DNA from: Ecdyonurus torrentis
Lineage: Eukaryota > Arthropoda > Insecta > Ephemeroptera > Heptageniidae
DNA: 64,000 bases
NCBI GenBank assembly: GCA_949318235.1
Contig: OX439133.1
Location: 17,116,099-17,180,098, forward strand
Reading direction: 5' to 3'
This document shows positions 47,255 through 59,089 of the stretch, piece after piece. Both the position numbers and the translations under genes were made by a program. Each line of letters starts with the position of its first letter. The stretch's first letter is position 1. The notes under the pieces were generated by a model, which searched no databases, was not told where the DNA came from, and was given only the letters and a program-made list of their open reading frames with translations.

Positions 47255-48898
47255 AAGTAAAAACAATGCAACTCCAGGTCCAGATGGTATACCTCCTATT
47301 GTTTTAAAAAAATGTTTTGCGTCTCTGTCTAAATCTCTATGTTGTTTTTATAATTACTCATTGAGTTGTGGTTCTGTTCCCTCTCTATGGAAGGAGGCCC
47401 GTGTTGTCCCTGTGTTCAAATCTGGTGAACGTAATAAAATAGAAAATTACAGGCCTATTTCCATTACTTCTATCATTTGTAAAATTTTGGAGAAGATAGT
47501 TGTTAATAATATGCTACAACATTTTAATAATAATAAATTAATCAATCCTAATCAGCATGGATTTTTACCAAAAAAGGTCGTGTGTTACTATGCTTATTGA
47601 TATGATGGATAACTGGGTTTTTAATTTAGCATCAAAAAAATGTAAACAAATTGACGTTATCAATCTTGATTGGGCTAAGGCCTTTGATTCTGTGTCCCAT
47701 AAAAGATTGCTATCTAAACTATGGAGTTATAGAGTGCGTAACAGTAATTTAGACTGGATTAAGTCTTTTCTTACTGACAGGACACAGAAAGTTGTCTATA
47801 GAGGTGCGTCTTCTACCTCTGTAAAGGTCACATCCGGTGTCTGCCAGGGGTCAGTTATTGGAGTTCTTTTGTTTACAATTTTTATGCTTGATTTGCCTAA
47901 ATGTGTAACATCAAATGTATCTCAGTATGCTGATGATACGTCTCTATATCGAAATATCTGTGATGAAAATGATGTATTCTTACTTCAGGAGGATTTAAAT
48001 AATATTCATATGTGGTGTGTGGTCAATGAAATGAATTTAAATGCAGCCAAGAGTAATCATATGTCTATAACTAAATCATTGAATCCAATAATTTATAAAT
48101 ATAAAATCAATAATGTACCTGTTCCCACTGTTAGTGAATTTAAATGTTTAGGCTTAAATATTTCTAATGATCTCAAATGGAATAAACACACCAATATTGT
48201 TACTGCCAAATGTTTTAAACTGCTAGGTATGTTAAGACGGTCCTTAACTGGGTCTCGACGTGGAGCTCTACGAACGGCTTATCTTTCTCTTGTGCGCCCC
48301 GTTTTATTGTATGCCACTCCTGCATGGCATCCAACATCGGCGCAAAATTTACAAAACGTAGAACGCGTTCAAAATAGAGCTACACGTCTGATTCTTGGTA
48401 GAGATGAGAATTACTATAAGAGTGGTGTTAAATTTAGACATGAGAGTGATGTACGTAATGTTATGTGCAAAATTCCATGCATTAATAGTTACCTATATAG
48501 GCAGGATGTTGTGTATTTGCACAAATGTATACTCGGTGTTGTCGATTTGCCTGTATTTTCAGCTAACAGGGTAGCTATTAGATCTAAATCTACCAGACTG
48601 CGGAATAGCGACTCTACTGAGTATATGGTGCCTAGAATCAACGCAAACTATTATAATGATTCCTTTTTTCCTAGAAGCATTGGCCTATATAATAAGTTAG
48701 ATTGTGCTGTTAAAGAGATGGCTGCGTCTGTGTTTTTAAAACATGTATAATCTACTTTATGTTTACTAATGGATAATTAACTCGATGGGCTTTGCCTTTT
48801 TAATTATCCTTTTGAGCAAATGCATCATTGTGACTTTGACTGTTATGTCTGTGTAATTTACTTGCTCAATAAATCTATATTATTATTATTATTATTAT
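47255..48898 (+). mobile_element. 5'-truncated non-LTR retrotransposon (CR1/Jockey-like LINE)
   Basis: It begins inside the reverse-transcriptase frame, as expected from incomplete target-primed reverse transcription. The 3' UTR (48751-48880) contains a perfect 10-bp hairpin, GGATAATTAA and its complement, around 48771-48810. The element ends with AATAAA and a (TTA)n tail rather than poly(A). No element-specific GC bias is visible. Confidence 0.9.
47262..48750 (+). pseudogene. Reverse transcriptase of LINE, frameshifted and 5' truncated
   Basis: The polypeptide starts at NNATPGPDGIPP (RT block 1 region), then WKEARVVPVFKSGERNKIENYRPIS (block 2). After a frameshift near 47575 it continues through WAKAFDSVSH (catalytic Asp), SGVCQGSVIGVLLFTIF and the QYADDTSLY catalytic box (47926-47937). 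Next comes the C-terminal region with RRSLTGSRRGALR and FFPRSIGLYN, and a stop at 48750. The first frame is read to 47600 and the second from about 47576. The shift is explained by one extra A in a run of six. The endonuclease domain is absent. The SGVxQGS...YADD pattern and the FFPRSI tail fit the Jockey/CR1/L2 group; the exact clade is not certain. It cannot mobilise itself. Confidence 0.92.
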
Positions 48899-49148
48899 AT
48901 AGCTATGCAGTATGGTAAGTATATATTTTACTGTTCGTAGTAAAGCAGTAAACTTGTGAATGTCCAACTTACCAAACACAAAAAGATTTTAAAATAATAC
49001 TAATATGCTCATAAAATTAAAAATTTAATCAATTTATATTATTTAGAAAAATGTTTGCAAGTCAAATTACATAATCAAACCATTACCAATAAAACCAATA
49101 AAAAAATTAGGAATTTGTATAGAAAAAAAATTGAAACTATAATCTTTC

Positions 49149-49854
49149 TTAAAGGTATAGACCAGAGAAAAACATACCGATTGTGTTGCGAACAATATGT
49201 ATAACTCGTATTTTATCAGGCGAAGCAAAATGTGTAAGTCATTTTTTGTCACGCTAAGCAATATGTGTATTTTGTTTTTTGTCAAGCTAAGCAAAATGTG
49301 TAAGTCGTTCCCGAACGTAATGGAGATGGCGCTCGACATACACATATTGCTTTGCGTGACAAAAATCGAGATACACATATTGCTTAGCGTGACAAAATAC
49401 GACTTACACATTTTGCTTCGCGTGACAAAAATCGAGATACACATATTGCTTAGCGTGACAAAAAACGACTTACACATTTTGCTTCGCCGGACAAAATACG
49501 AGTTACACTTATTGTTCGCAACACAATCGAATACGCATTTATATCACAAAACACTTGATGGGACTTACATAAATAACTTTTAGTTTGTCTCAAGTCAAAA
49601 CCCAACTGTAGCTCCGTAGCAATTATCAGAAATTTCTATTTATGCAATCCTCACAACATTTTCATTCTAATTTTTGCCTGTTTCTGACGTCATAAACAGA
49701 AATATTCACGCAAATAGCATACTTTACAGTTTTTTCACGCTCTCTTGTGGAGCTACATTTATATTCTGGTAAAATTTATCATCAGTTTTGAAGATCCCAT
49801 TTCGTGTTTATTCATTAAAAAGCACATGGTGTTTTATGTGGTCTATGGCTTTAA
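49149..49854 (-). mobile_element. Family B MITE carrying a foldback insertion
   Basis: TTAAAGGTATAGACCAGAG at the left and GTGGTCTATGGCTTTAA at the right, split by the element at 49178. It occupies the same position in duplication copy 2 as the opposite-strand copy at 46817 does in copy 1. TGACGTCA at 49686. Confidence 0.88.
49178..49529. mobile_element. Family N foldback, short form (352 bp)
   Basis: The ends CGATTGTGTTGCGAACAATA and its complement flank units of about 35 bp, as at 38515, meeting at a short centre near 49315. A candidate ATAC duplication flanks it. Both frames over it are repeat translations. Confidence 0.88.
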
Positions 49855-49867
49855 GAGTTGTACATTA

Positions 49868-50148
49868 CATAGATGGTTTATATCTCAAGATCTAAAAAAG
49901 GACACTTTCATATTTTGTGATGTTTGAAAGATATTATAAAAACAGTTAACTTATGGGACTATAAAACTACAAAAAAATCATAATTTAAAATGTAGCATAA
50001 TGAAATGACCCCCCTCACCTTTTTTTCTTTTTTTTTTTTTTTTCATTTTTAAAGATATCTTATCCTAATGTAGTGTGTAAAATCTCATATTTTTCTTTCG
50101 TTACAACTTTTTAGTCAAATCCCGTAGTAGCTGATTTCCCGCTTTAAA
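49868..50148 (-). mobile_element. Family G repeat
   Basis: GATGGTTTATATCTCAAGATC to CGTAGTAGCTGATTTCCCGC. Part of the middle is deleted. Confidence 0.75.
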
Positions 50149-50690
50149 TAATTACTTATAAATTAGGCTTACTTTTAGTAGTTAGGTTTCTCCCTAAAAT
50201 ATTAAATTTTAGTTCAATATTAAGTACCCTACTATAGTGGCATAAGAATATAAATCAAATGCATATTGAAAATAATAATTAATTTCAAGTAAATATAAAA
50301 AAGTAAGATGATTAATTAAAGATTTAGAAAATAGAATATAAAAGAAAAATTCAATATAGTTGAAGCATTTTACTAAATTAATAATTAATCATTTTCCTTA
50401 TGGCGTATCTATCAGTTATGATAATATTCAACAATATTAACGTGAATGTATATTCTGAATGTTTTAAATCTTCGTAATATAATAATAATTATATAATAGT
50501 ATTCAATTTCCAATTGAATAAATTTATCACATCATGCATAATATTACAATGACAAAATGTAATTTACATATCTTTATGAAAACATGATGATATTTCAAAT
50601 TTTTTTTTTAGTGTTATCGTATTAAAACACAGTTCAAGCTTTTTATTATTATTATTATTATTTTTATTTTTTTGCTGCATTAAGGATTGT
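50149..50690. other. AT-rich non-coding stretch
   Basis: No feature found. Confidence 0.5.
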
Positions 50691-50693
50691 ATA

Positions 50694-51025
50694 TAGATGG
50701 CTTGTATCTCAAAATCTAAAAAGAAAACTTCCAAATTTTATGATGTCATTTGAAAGTTAATAGTAACAGCTACGTATGATAACATTTTCAGAACCCGTGA
50801 CTATCAGATAAGAGAGATATTAATTAATAAAATTAACATGGGCTCTTATGGGACTAAAACTTCAAAAAATCATAATTAAAAATCGAGCATGGAGACCCCC
50901 CAAAATTTTTACATTTTTGAAGATACCATATCATAAATCATAATATATCACTGTACAAAATTTCAGATTTTTCTTTCTTTACAATTTTTTAGTCAAATCC
51001 CGCAGTAGCTGATTTCCCGCCTTAA
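50694..51025 (-). mobile_element. Family G repeat, full length
   Basis: AGATGGCTTGTATCTCAAAATC, CAGAACCCGTGACTATCAG, ATGGGCTCTTATGGGAC, TGTACAAAATTTCAG and CTGATTTCCCGCCTTAA. Confidence 0.85.
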
Positions 51026-51159
51026 TTTAAAATATACTTTAGGTTTGTTCGTTTTTAATACTCTGTGAGCTATTTTTTGTCTGTTTATAAGTTTGTGTAG
51101 TAGAATAGTACTGTTAATTATACTCAAAAGTAATTATGTTAAAGTCAAACGCTATAAAA

Positions 51160-51456
51160 TATAGAATGTATGCATTCATGTAAAAGTTGACGCCATGTTG
51201 GATCACTCAATAACATGAACCGCGAACCGCATATGAAAATGATTCATTTTGCCAGTTTAAAAATACAAAGCAATATTTTTGAACGCAGTGATACTGTTAA
51301 TAGGTTGAATTAGTATCTCAAGTATGTGAGAATAATAAAAATTAACTGATTTCCCAAAGAAAGTAATCGTTTTTCCTACGCTTTAAGCAATGTTCTTCAT
51401 TTGCTCCAATATGGCGTCAAAGCACATTCAGTATGACGTCAGGCGCAAACACCCTA
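51160..51456 (+). mobile_element. Family A MITE
   Basis: TATAGAATGTATGCATTCATG to TATGACGTCAGGCGCAAACACCC. Confidence 0.87.
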
Positions 51457-51835
51457 AGTATCTCAAATTTTTTCCATCTACGCCAGAACATTCCGAGCAA
51501 TAAATACGAACATAGCTTTAGTATCAGAAAAATATAGAACAAAAAAACTAATCCTTGTATAATATATTTTTTCCCTTGTTTATCTAATGAAAATGTTGTA
51601 AGAGTATGAATACCTCTAGAGGTTTTTATATTACGAACTATATAAAAAACAACATACATGATAACATACAAGCTTTTGCTTACATGGTAGAGAGGAAAAA
51701 AAAAAAATTTATACGAAAAGTCAACTTGTTTTTTTAATACAGATTTTCTCCCTAGTGGTTTTACTAACCTGTTCTTGCTTTGTATTTTCTATATTATTAT
51801 TAATAATAAGTATAGGAGGAAGTAAAATAGTATTA
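51457..51835. other. AT-rich non-coding stretch
   Basis: The 84-codon minus-strand frame here has no recognisable domain and is treated as chance. Confidence 0.5.
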
Positions 51836-52156
51836 TTAAAGGCATAGAACACCTTGAACAAAAAATTTCTCTGATATAATAACTTACCTAAATATTAATG
51901 TTGATTTGGCCGGAGTCATTGATTTCTAAATTATTTTCCACTCCTAAAATGGCAGATACAAGTTTGTGACGTCACAGCTCGCCTGTTTCCGCGCACGTAG
52001 ACTAGTGAGTTGTGACGTCATAAACCCGCAGCTGCCATTTTGTCAATAAATTAGAAAATAAATTAGAAATCAATGACTCCGGCCAAATCAACATTAATAT
52101 TCAGATATGTTAGCATATTAGAAATGTTTTTTGTTCAAGGTGTTCTACGCCTTTAA
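51836..52156. mobile_element. Family C palindromic MITE
   Basis: TTAA ends with AAGGCATAGAACACCTTG and CAAGGTGTTCTACGCCTTTAA. Two TGACGTCA octamers (about 51967 and 52014). Confidence 0.9.
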
Positions 52157-52269
52157 ATTCAGTTTTATGCGTTTATTTTAAAGAGGACCAATATTAGAAA
52201 CTAATTTAAAAATAAAATTTTTGTTGAATTATTAACCTATGCTGAGCAGTCTTATTCATTGTTTCAGTA

Positions 52270-52630
52270 TATAGGGTGTATGCATTCATGTTAAAGTTGA
52301 CGCCATGTTGGATAACTCAATAACATGGACCGCATAGGTAAATCATTTTGCCAGCTTAAAAATACTATGTGAGATTTTTGAGAGCATTGATGCTGTTAAT
52401 AGGTTGAATTAGTATCTCAAGTATGTGAGAGAAAAAAAAATTAACTTATTTACCAAAGAAAGTTGCCTTAAATGAAGCTAAGCAATGCTATTCACTACTC
52501 CAGTATGGCTTCCAAGTGCATTAAATTCCAATTCAAATTCAAATTCAAATTCCAATTCAAATTCCAATTCCAATTCAATTTCAAATTCAAATTTAAATTC
52601 AAATATGACGTCATGCGCATACACCCTATA
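52270..52630 (+). mobile_element. Family A MITE with internal microsatellite
   Basis: TATAGGGTGTATGCATTCATG to TGACGTCATGCGCATACACCC. A hexamer array sits between GTGCATTAAAT and ATATGACGTC. Confidence 0.88.
52525..52602. repeat. (AAATTC)n-like array inside the MITE
   Basis: About 13 hexamer units alternating AAATTC and CAATTC. It translates as a KFKFQFQF run in the overlapping frame. Confidence 0.95.
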
Positions 52631-53322
52631 AGATATGTGAGAACTGCACGTAATATCCAGTAAAAAACTAACTTGTTATCTCTGGCACACTAAACCACAG
52701 GCAGGCAGGCCACAGCACACTTGGTTAGATTTGACATTTTTATTAAATTGCGTATTATTTGAGGCATCTTGATCCTTACTCTGCTTGAACATAAGTTTAT
52801 TTGTACTTCTGTAACTTTAACCAGTTTATATACATACAACATGACTTTTAACTTGGAGAATAATTTTTCCACTTTAAAATTTTAATAATCTAATCTAAAA
52901 TGATAAAGTTTTGACTTTTAAATTAAAATCTTTATTAGAATGTAATAAAAATAATCTTTTCTCAAAGTTAAAATAAGATATTTTTAATTTAGTAATATGA
53001 AAAAAAGAAAAAAAAAAAAAAAAAAAGCTTTTTCTCTTTGGAAACTTTTTTTTTTTTTTTTTAAATACAGTAATTTTTCTTTTTAAAATATCATATAATT
53101 ATATAACAATAATTACTAATAACTTTTTTATTAAATATAAAGTTTATACTCAATTTTCTTTGAATATCAATTTTAAATACAATTTTAAACGTGTGTATTC
53201 AATATTTTTTATGCTCTATATAGATTCATGACAATTAAAAATGATTAATTTTTGAGTCATTGAATGTCATCATTCAATAATTAATCATGTTTGAGAGCAT
53301 TGATACTGTTAATAGCTTAAAT
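52631..53322. other. AT-rich non-coding stretch
   Basis: No gene. A small family A scrap (TTTGAGAGCATTGATACTG) lies near 53290. Confidence 0.5.
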
Positions 53323-53570
53323 TAAGGCGGGAAATCAGGTACTGGGGATTTGACTAAAAAATTTATGAAGAAAATTCTGAAAATTTGCATTTGCACAGTA
53401 ATAAATTAGGATACCTTCAAAAATGAAAAAAAAATAATAATAATAATAAATAAAATAAAATAAAAAATGAGGGGGCCACCATGCTTTTAGAATTAATATT
53501 CAAATGGCATCATAAAGTTTAAAAGTTTTCTTTTTAAATTTTAAAATAAAAGCCATCTGAAAACAACCCT
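53323..53570 (+). mobile_element. Family G repeat with deletion
   Basis: TTAAGGCGGGAAATCAGGTAC to AAAAGCCATCTGAA. The AGAGCCCATG segment is missing. Confidence 0.7.
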
Positions 53571-53607
53571 GTAGTTTTGAAGCATAAAAATTAAAATAAT
53601 ATGTATA

Positions 53608-53737
53608 TTTCCCAAATAAAATAGCCAAAAATAACATTTTGTTATATGTTGAGAAATTATACATTATTGCTCCAGTATGGCGTCAAAGCGCATTCCAGCG
53701 TTTTTTTTTTTTTTTTTTAATCACACACTCTATAGGG
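53608..53737 (+). mobile_element. Family A MITE, 3' fragment with T-run
   Basis: TTGCTCCAGTATGGCGTC, then a T-run replaces the octamer region, ending TCACACACTCTATA. Confidence 0.7.
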
Positions 53738-54192
53738 GTAACAGTTCCTTAACTGATATCAATAATAAAATATTATACACAACAAATATTTATAAATCTC
53801 AAATAACAAGTAGAATAAATAAAATGCAAATACGAATGATAAATATATATTGCCTAGATAGCTACTTCAGGGTGCGCCAATACATTTGTCTTTTGTCCTA
53901 GCAGTGATTGATATCTACTACTTTCTATTGTAGAATACGTCCCTAGTTTTTCTTATTTTAGAGCAATCAAACGTTTCCAATATTTATGTAGAAAAAATCT
54001 GCAACAGAGAAAAAAATATAACGCTAGAGAAGTATAAATAATTGTATTTTAAGATTCACTCCTATATAAAAAGAAAGTAAATATTGTAATGCATAATAAA
54101 AATGTAAAAAATAAAATAATAATAATAACATAAATAAATAAAAAAAAGTGCAACCGATAAAATATATTTTTCGCAAGAGATGTATATTTATT

Positions 54193-54523
54193 TTAAAGGC
54201 ATAGACAACATAAAACAACACGTTCTTTTTAATCATCAAACACAAAATGGGATTAATCAAACTGATGATAAGTTTTACCAGAATGTGTGGCCCCACAAGA
54301 GAGTGTGAAAAACCTGTAAAGTATGCACCTTACGTGAATATTTCTGTTTATGACGTCAGAAACATGCAAAAATTAGTATGAAATTGGTGTGCAGGTTGCA
54401 TAAATTGAAATTTTCTGATCACTGCTACAGCGCTACAGTTGGGTTTTGAGACAAACTATTGTTATTTATGTAAGTCCCATCGTGATATACATGCTAATGT
54501 TTTCATATTGTCTATGCCTTTAA
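54193..54523 (+). mobile_element. Family B MITE
   Basis: TTAA ends with AAGGCATAGACAAC and TTGTCTATGCCTTTAA. TGACGTCA near 54352. Confidence 0.9.
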
Positions 54524-54787
54524 GTTACACAAGTACAAAATAAACATTGTAATGTATAATTTCATTTTTTTATGTGTAACAGAGAAAAAGTATCACAAGA
54601 GCTGTATATTGTGTATTTTAAGTTTTACTCGTGCAAACGGAAAACAAATATTGTAATGCACACTTTTTTTTATGAAAAAAAAAAAAAAAAAAAAAAGAAA
54701 AAGAAAGAAAGAGAATAAAAGAAAAAATGCATTAATATTATGCATTTTTGCAGTCCAGTCGATGCTGTGTTACGATAGTAAAATATC

Positions 54788-54788
<1 letters not shown>

Positions 54789-54837
<49 letters not shown>
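54789..54837. repeat. (CT)n microsatellite
   Basis: About 24 CT units. An A-rich run precedes it at 54675-54700. Confidence 0.98.
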
Positions 54838-54840
<3 letters not shown>

Positions 54841-55182
54841 CTATAATTTTCTCTCCATAACTGAAACAATAAAGTGACCTAGTTTTTAGTTTGCTAAGTT
54901 TTATACTTTATTAAAAATACTTTATAAAGTAAAGAATAGCATTAAAACGTGAACAGGAAAAAAATGTATAATATTATGTATATTTTTACACGTTTCTCGT
55001 TTCCTCTCATTCCTAGAGTTACTATTTCATATTATTTTATGCATAATTTATAAAACTTTAAATACATTTTTTTCACCATTGTAGAAAGTATCTTTATTTT
55101 CTGTTTCCTGTTTTAAATGCACAATAAAATTGTTTTTATTTATTAAAAAAAAAAAAAAAAAAAAAAAAAACTTACCTTGCTG

Positions 55183-55473
55183 TAGGATGCTTGTATTCAT
55201 ACAAAAATCAACGCCATATATGAGCAGTTAATAACATGGGCCGATATGGCAAAATTGCACATTTTGAAAGTTTAAAAATTCTTTATGTTGTTAGTAGGTT
55301 GAATTAGGTTTTCAAGTATTTGCGAAAAATAAAATAATAACCCAAAAATTTACTAATTTTCCAAAGAAAATAGTCATAAAAACTATACGTTTGTCATTTT
55401 ATGATCTATGATGTTTTTTGCTCTAGTATGGCTTCAGAGCGTACTCAGTATGACGTCATGCGCATACACCATA
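55183..55473 (+). mobile_element. Family A MITE, diverged
   Basis: TAGGATGCTTGTATTCATAC to TATGACGTCATGCGCATACACC. Confidence 0.82.
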
Positions 55474-55537
55474 CATATAAAATGTTTATTTTCTTTTGGT
55501 TTTATTAAAAAAACATTACTAGCACACAGAAAGAATA

Positions 55538-55605
55538 AATTACGTAATTTATGCTGTATTTATGTCATTATTGCATAAATGATACTAAATTAAAACAACA
55601 TATAG
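55538..55605. mobile_element. Family K fragment
   Basis: AAATTACGTAATTTATGCTG and TTATGTCATTATTGCATAAA. Confidence 0.5.
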
Positions 55606-55785
55606 GATGCATTCATGTTAAAGTCAACGCCATGTTGGATCACTATATTACATGGACCACATTAGACAATGCCTCATATTAGCCATTTAAAAATACTAAG
55701 CAATACTTTTGAGAGCATTGATGCTGTTAATAGTTTCAATTAGTATCTCAAGTATGTGAGAAATATAATAATAATAAACAATTTT
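55600..55785 (+). mobile_element. Family A MITE, 5' part
   Basis: ATAGGATGCATTCATG and GTCAACGCCATGTTGG to AAGTATGTGAGAAATA, then fused to a family B tail. Confidence 0.82.
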
Positions 55786-55789
55786 CAAT

Positions 55790-55911
55790 TTTCACGCTCT
55801 CTCGTGGGGCTACATTATCATTCTGGTAAAAATTGTTAACAGTTTTGAAGATCCCATATCGTGTTTATTCATTAACAAGCACATGCTGTTTATGTGGTCT
55901 ATGGCTTTAAA
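55790..55911 (-). mobile_element. Family B MITE, 3' fragment
   Basis: TTTTCACGCTCTCTCGTGG to GTGGTCTATGGCTTTAA, directly joined to the truncated family A. Confidence 0.82.
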
Positions 55912-56417
55912 TAAACTGTACACGCAAACATGAAATGGTAACAATGTTCAATCTGGGTCGAATGTACATGCGTGACCGTTGATGTAATATGCATTGACAT
56001 CATTAAACAATAGATTGACATACAAGAAGATACTGTTGTGATAAAAAAACTTCAGTCAAACATTTTCTTTCCTAGAATAAAAGTATTGTTTACTTTCAAT
56101 TCTGAAGAAAAACAAGAAAAGAAAGAACAAAAATATTACTTTTTTTTCTCCTTGTTGATAATTTTGAGACAGAAAGTTACGTGGTAGCGTAGGATGATAC
56201 CCAATCTGCCATATCATAAAGTAAGATAAAACAAAAGGAAACACTCAGTCATATAACTTTATCAAACAAGAACTTTTATAATTTTTCTTAAGAAGCTTTT
56301 TATGAAGTGGAAACATTATTGTACTGCCTATTTTTACTTCTTTGATGATTTTTTTTTCTTACAAGCTAATTACTAATTGCTCAGTTTAACAAATTATATT
56401 AAAACTGTACTTTCCTC
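55912..56417. other. AT-rich non-coding stretch
   Basis: No gene. The minus-strand frame ending at 56244 has no recognisable domain. Confidence 0.5.
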
Positions 56418-56418
56418 T

Positions 56419-56714
56419 ATAGGGTGTATGCATTTATGTTAAAGTCAACGCCATGTTGAATCACTCAATAACATGAGCTGCAATGACTCATTTTGGCAGT
56501 TTAAATATACTATAAGCAATATTTTTTAGAGCATTGATGTTGTTAACAGGTTGAATTAGGCTTTCATGTGCAATAAAAATAATATTAATTGATTTCCTAA
56601 GGAAAATAGAAAAACGAGGTTTGTTCTATATGTTCTATATGCTGAGCAATATTTTTTAATATTCCAGTATGGCGTCCAAGCGCATTTAATAGATGTCATG
56701 CGCATCAACCCTAT
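56419..56714 (+). mobile_element. Family A MITE
   Basis: TATAGGGTGTATGCATTTATG to GATGTCATGCGCATCAACCC. The octamer is mutated. Confidence 0.87.
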
Positions 56715-57287
56715 ACACAATAAATATATTCTTTACTACGTTGTCAAAGCCAAAATTATTACTGATACTAATTTTGCAAAATTATAAAATTGAAAATTTA
56801 TCAATTTTTCTTATTTCATTTTCTTGTATTTATAAACGTTTAAAATTCTTTCTTGCAACCATTGAATTGGAATCGTAGCTAATTTCAGATGCTAAACTGA
56901 GGATGGAGGCAACACATATTGATCTTAAACAGCAAGACTATATTATTAAATTTAAAATATAAATTTTTATAATATAATAAAAAAAAATAATAATAGAAAA
57001 ACATAATAACTAATTATTAATTAAATTTGTAAATAAACAAACAAATATTGGCCTTAGTATGTTAAAACTAATATTTTAGTAAATGCATAATATAACATTG
57101 TTACATTTGCTGAAAATTTTAAATAAAAAGTATATTTTTTCTGCATATTATCTCACGTTAAATTTCTACTAGATATTATAAATAAAACAATATTTTTTTT
57201 AGTTGGTATTATTTTAACACTTTTTTAAAATAATTTTTAATTTTTAAATATTACCATTACAAATTTGTTCAATATATACACTGTTTA
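56715..57287. other. AT-rich non-coding stretch
   Basis: No feature found. Confidence 0.5.
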
Positions 57288-57466
57288 GACCAGTTGCACT
57301 CATATTTAAGAACCGCCATATTGTTGGTCAGGAATACATATGCTAGCATAGTAAAATGTCATTTTTATTTTATTAATAGCAAAAGAAGCTTCAAACCTCA
57401 ATCAAAGCCTTATTTCTAGCTCCTAATAAGATCGAAGAATATTAGAAAATTTCGTTCAGTTGAAAT

Positions 57467-57470
<4 letters not shown>
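57288..57470. mobile_element. Family E MITE, partial
   Basis: GTTTAGACCAGTTGCAC, then AAGAACCGCCATATTG and CCTAATAAGATCGAAG. The other half is replaced by a (TA)n tract. Confidence 0.72.
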
Positions 57471-57551
<81 letters not shown>

Positions 57552-57570
57552 TTTTTTTTTTTTTTTTTTT
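57471..57570. repeat. (TA)n microsatellite followed by a T-run
   Basis: About 38 TA units, then about 20 T. Confidence 0.97.
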
Positions 57571-57917
57571 ATAAAGCAAAGTCATAAAGTTAAAATTTTA
57601 TCCATATTTGTATGTTTAGAATTCATATCGGTAGCAACTAATTGCAGTGCCGTCTTAAAATTTAAAATATAAATATTTATTAAATATTAACAAAAATTTA
57701 AATTGAAAACATTAAAATTTTTAAATAAACAAATAAATATTGGTTTTAGTATAATATAGTAAATATTTAAATAAATAAACATATAATAATGAAGTATGTA
57801 AATCTCTGTTATGATTTTAGTTTAGTAAAATATTTTACAGTTGTATGTGTGGTTACCATAAAGACATCAATGTCATCTGATTTTGCGTTATTATCAAAAA
57901 AGGATCCGTGGTAAATG

Positions 57918-58299
57918 AATGACGTCTATATGCGCTTCGACGCCATACTGTAGTAATGAATAACATTACTCAGCATAGAACAAACGTAGTTTTAGCTATT
58001 TTCTATGTGGGAAATGATTTTATTTTTTGTTATTATTATCTTCCTCGCATACTTCAAAAACCTAATTGACTTCAATAAAAGAACAACTGTTTTGAGGCCG
58101 ACTATAAGCGATTTTTATCACACCCACTTCCGTTTTTACTTACTGCGCATGCGCAGTACGTCAAAACGAAAGCTGATGTGAGTGAAATCCCTCATAGTCG
58201 GTCGTAAAACAGTTGTTCCTTTATTAGTCAATTCAGTCTATTAACAGCGCATCAATACTCTCAAATAAAATATTAATTTAGCAAAATGTGTCAATTTTT
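57918..58299 (-). mobile_element. Family A MITE, decayed, split by family D
   Basis: AATGACGTCTATATGCGCTTC to GCATACTTCAAAAACCTAATT on the left. CAGTCTATTAACAGCGCATC to GCAAAATGTGTCA on the right. Confidence 0.75.
58064..58235. mobile_element. Family D foldback MITE, copy 2
   Basis: TTGACTTCAATAAAAGAACAAC to GTTGTTCCTTTATTAGTCAA with TTTTGAGGCCGACTATAAGC. The centre has the palindrome TGCGCATGCGCA. Confidence 0.82.
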
Positions 58300-58606
58300 T
58301 ATAGGGTCTACGCATTCATGTTAAAGTCGACGCCATGTTGGATCACTCAATAACATGGGTGACATAAGAAAATAACTCATTTTGACAGTTTAAAAACACT
58401 ATACAATATTTTTGAGAGCATTCATTCTGTAAATATGTTAAATTAGTATCTCAAGTATGTAAAAAATGTAACAAAACAAAAAATTAACCGATTTCCCTAA
58501 GAAAATTGCCTTAAATGAAGTTTGTCCTATGCTTGGCAATGTTATACACTACTCCAGTATGGCCTCCAAGCGTATTAAATATGATATCATGCGGATACAC
58601 CCTATA
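58300..58606 (+). mobile_element. Family A MITE
   Basis: TATAGGGTCTACGCATTCATG to ATGATATCATGCGGATACACCC. The octamer is mutated to TGATATCA, still a palindrome. Confidence 0.88.
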
Positions 58607-58762
58607 CCAGCCCATGTTAATTAATGCTCACATATGGGGTCGACTTTGATATGAATGTAACTAATCTACTTGTATATAAAACAAGAAACATGCAGTCTAA
58701 AAATGTATTTAAGGATAGAAGTGAAAAATGTTTGGGTTCCTCTTAACTGACGGTGGAAAAGT

Positions 58763-58763
58763 G

Positions 58764-58800
<37 letters not shown>
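58763..58800. repeat. (CT)n microsatellite
   Basis: CT units with one CC interruption. Confidence 0.95.
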
Positions 58801-58807
<7 letters not shown>

Positions 58808-59089
58808 ATGATATAAAAACCACACATCTCTTCTTCTCTCGTTGTTTCCGAGACATTTTTTACACAATTTTACTGAAGTATCTGATGATAAAGTTTTTAG
58901 AGAAGCAAAAACTCAATAGCTATCTTTAACTTCATTTCTCATTGTGTTATTTTGGATGTATATAGATTACACTTGTGAAATTGTAATTATGTCGTTTATT
59001 TTTATTTTATGGTATAATTTCTTTGCTTATACTTTTTATTTTAAACATAATTTCAATAATACAATTCATAATTACACATGTACTGCAAT

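Larger units (their letters stand above)
47183..49148 (+). repeat. Tandem duplication, copy 2, interrupted by the LINE
   Basis: The left part (ATATGTATATTAAATCAATT, AAGAGGCTATTTTTCATG) ends near 47254. The right part resumes near 48899 (TACTGTTCGTAGTAAAGCAG to AATCAAACCATTACCAATAA). Confidence 0.8.

Noticed and set aside
49067..49583. Overlapping frames on both strands with repeated Cys-Lys-Ser and His-Ile-Leu-Leu motifs
   Set aside because: They come from tandem units in the arms of the family N foldback. The same holds for 38424-38688 and 39342-39684.
54672..54860. Lysine-rich then Leu-Ser-rich frame
   Set aside because: It is made of an A-rich run followed by a CT microsatellite.
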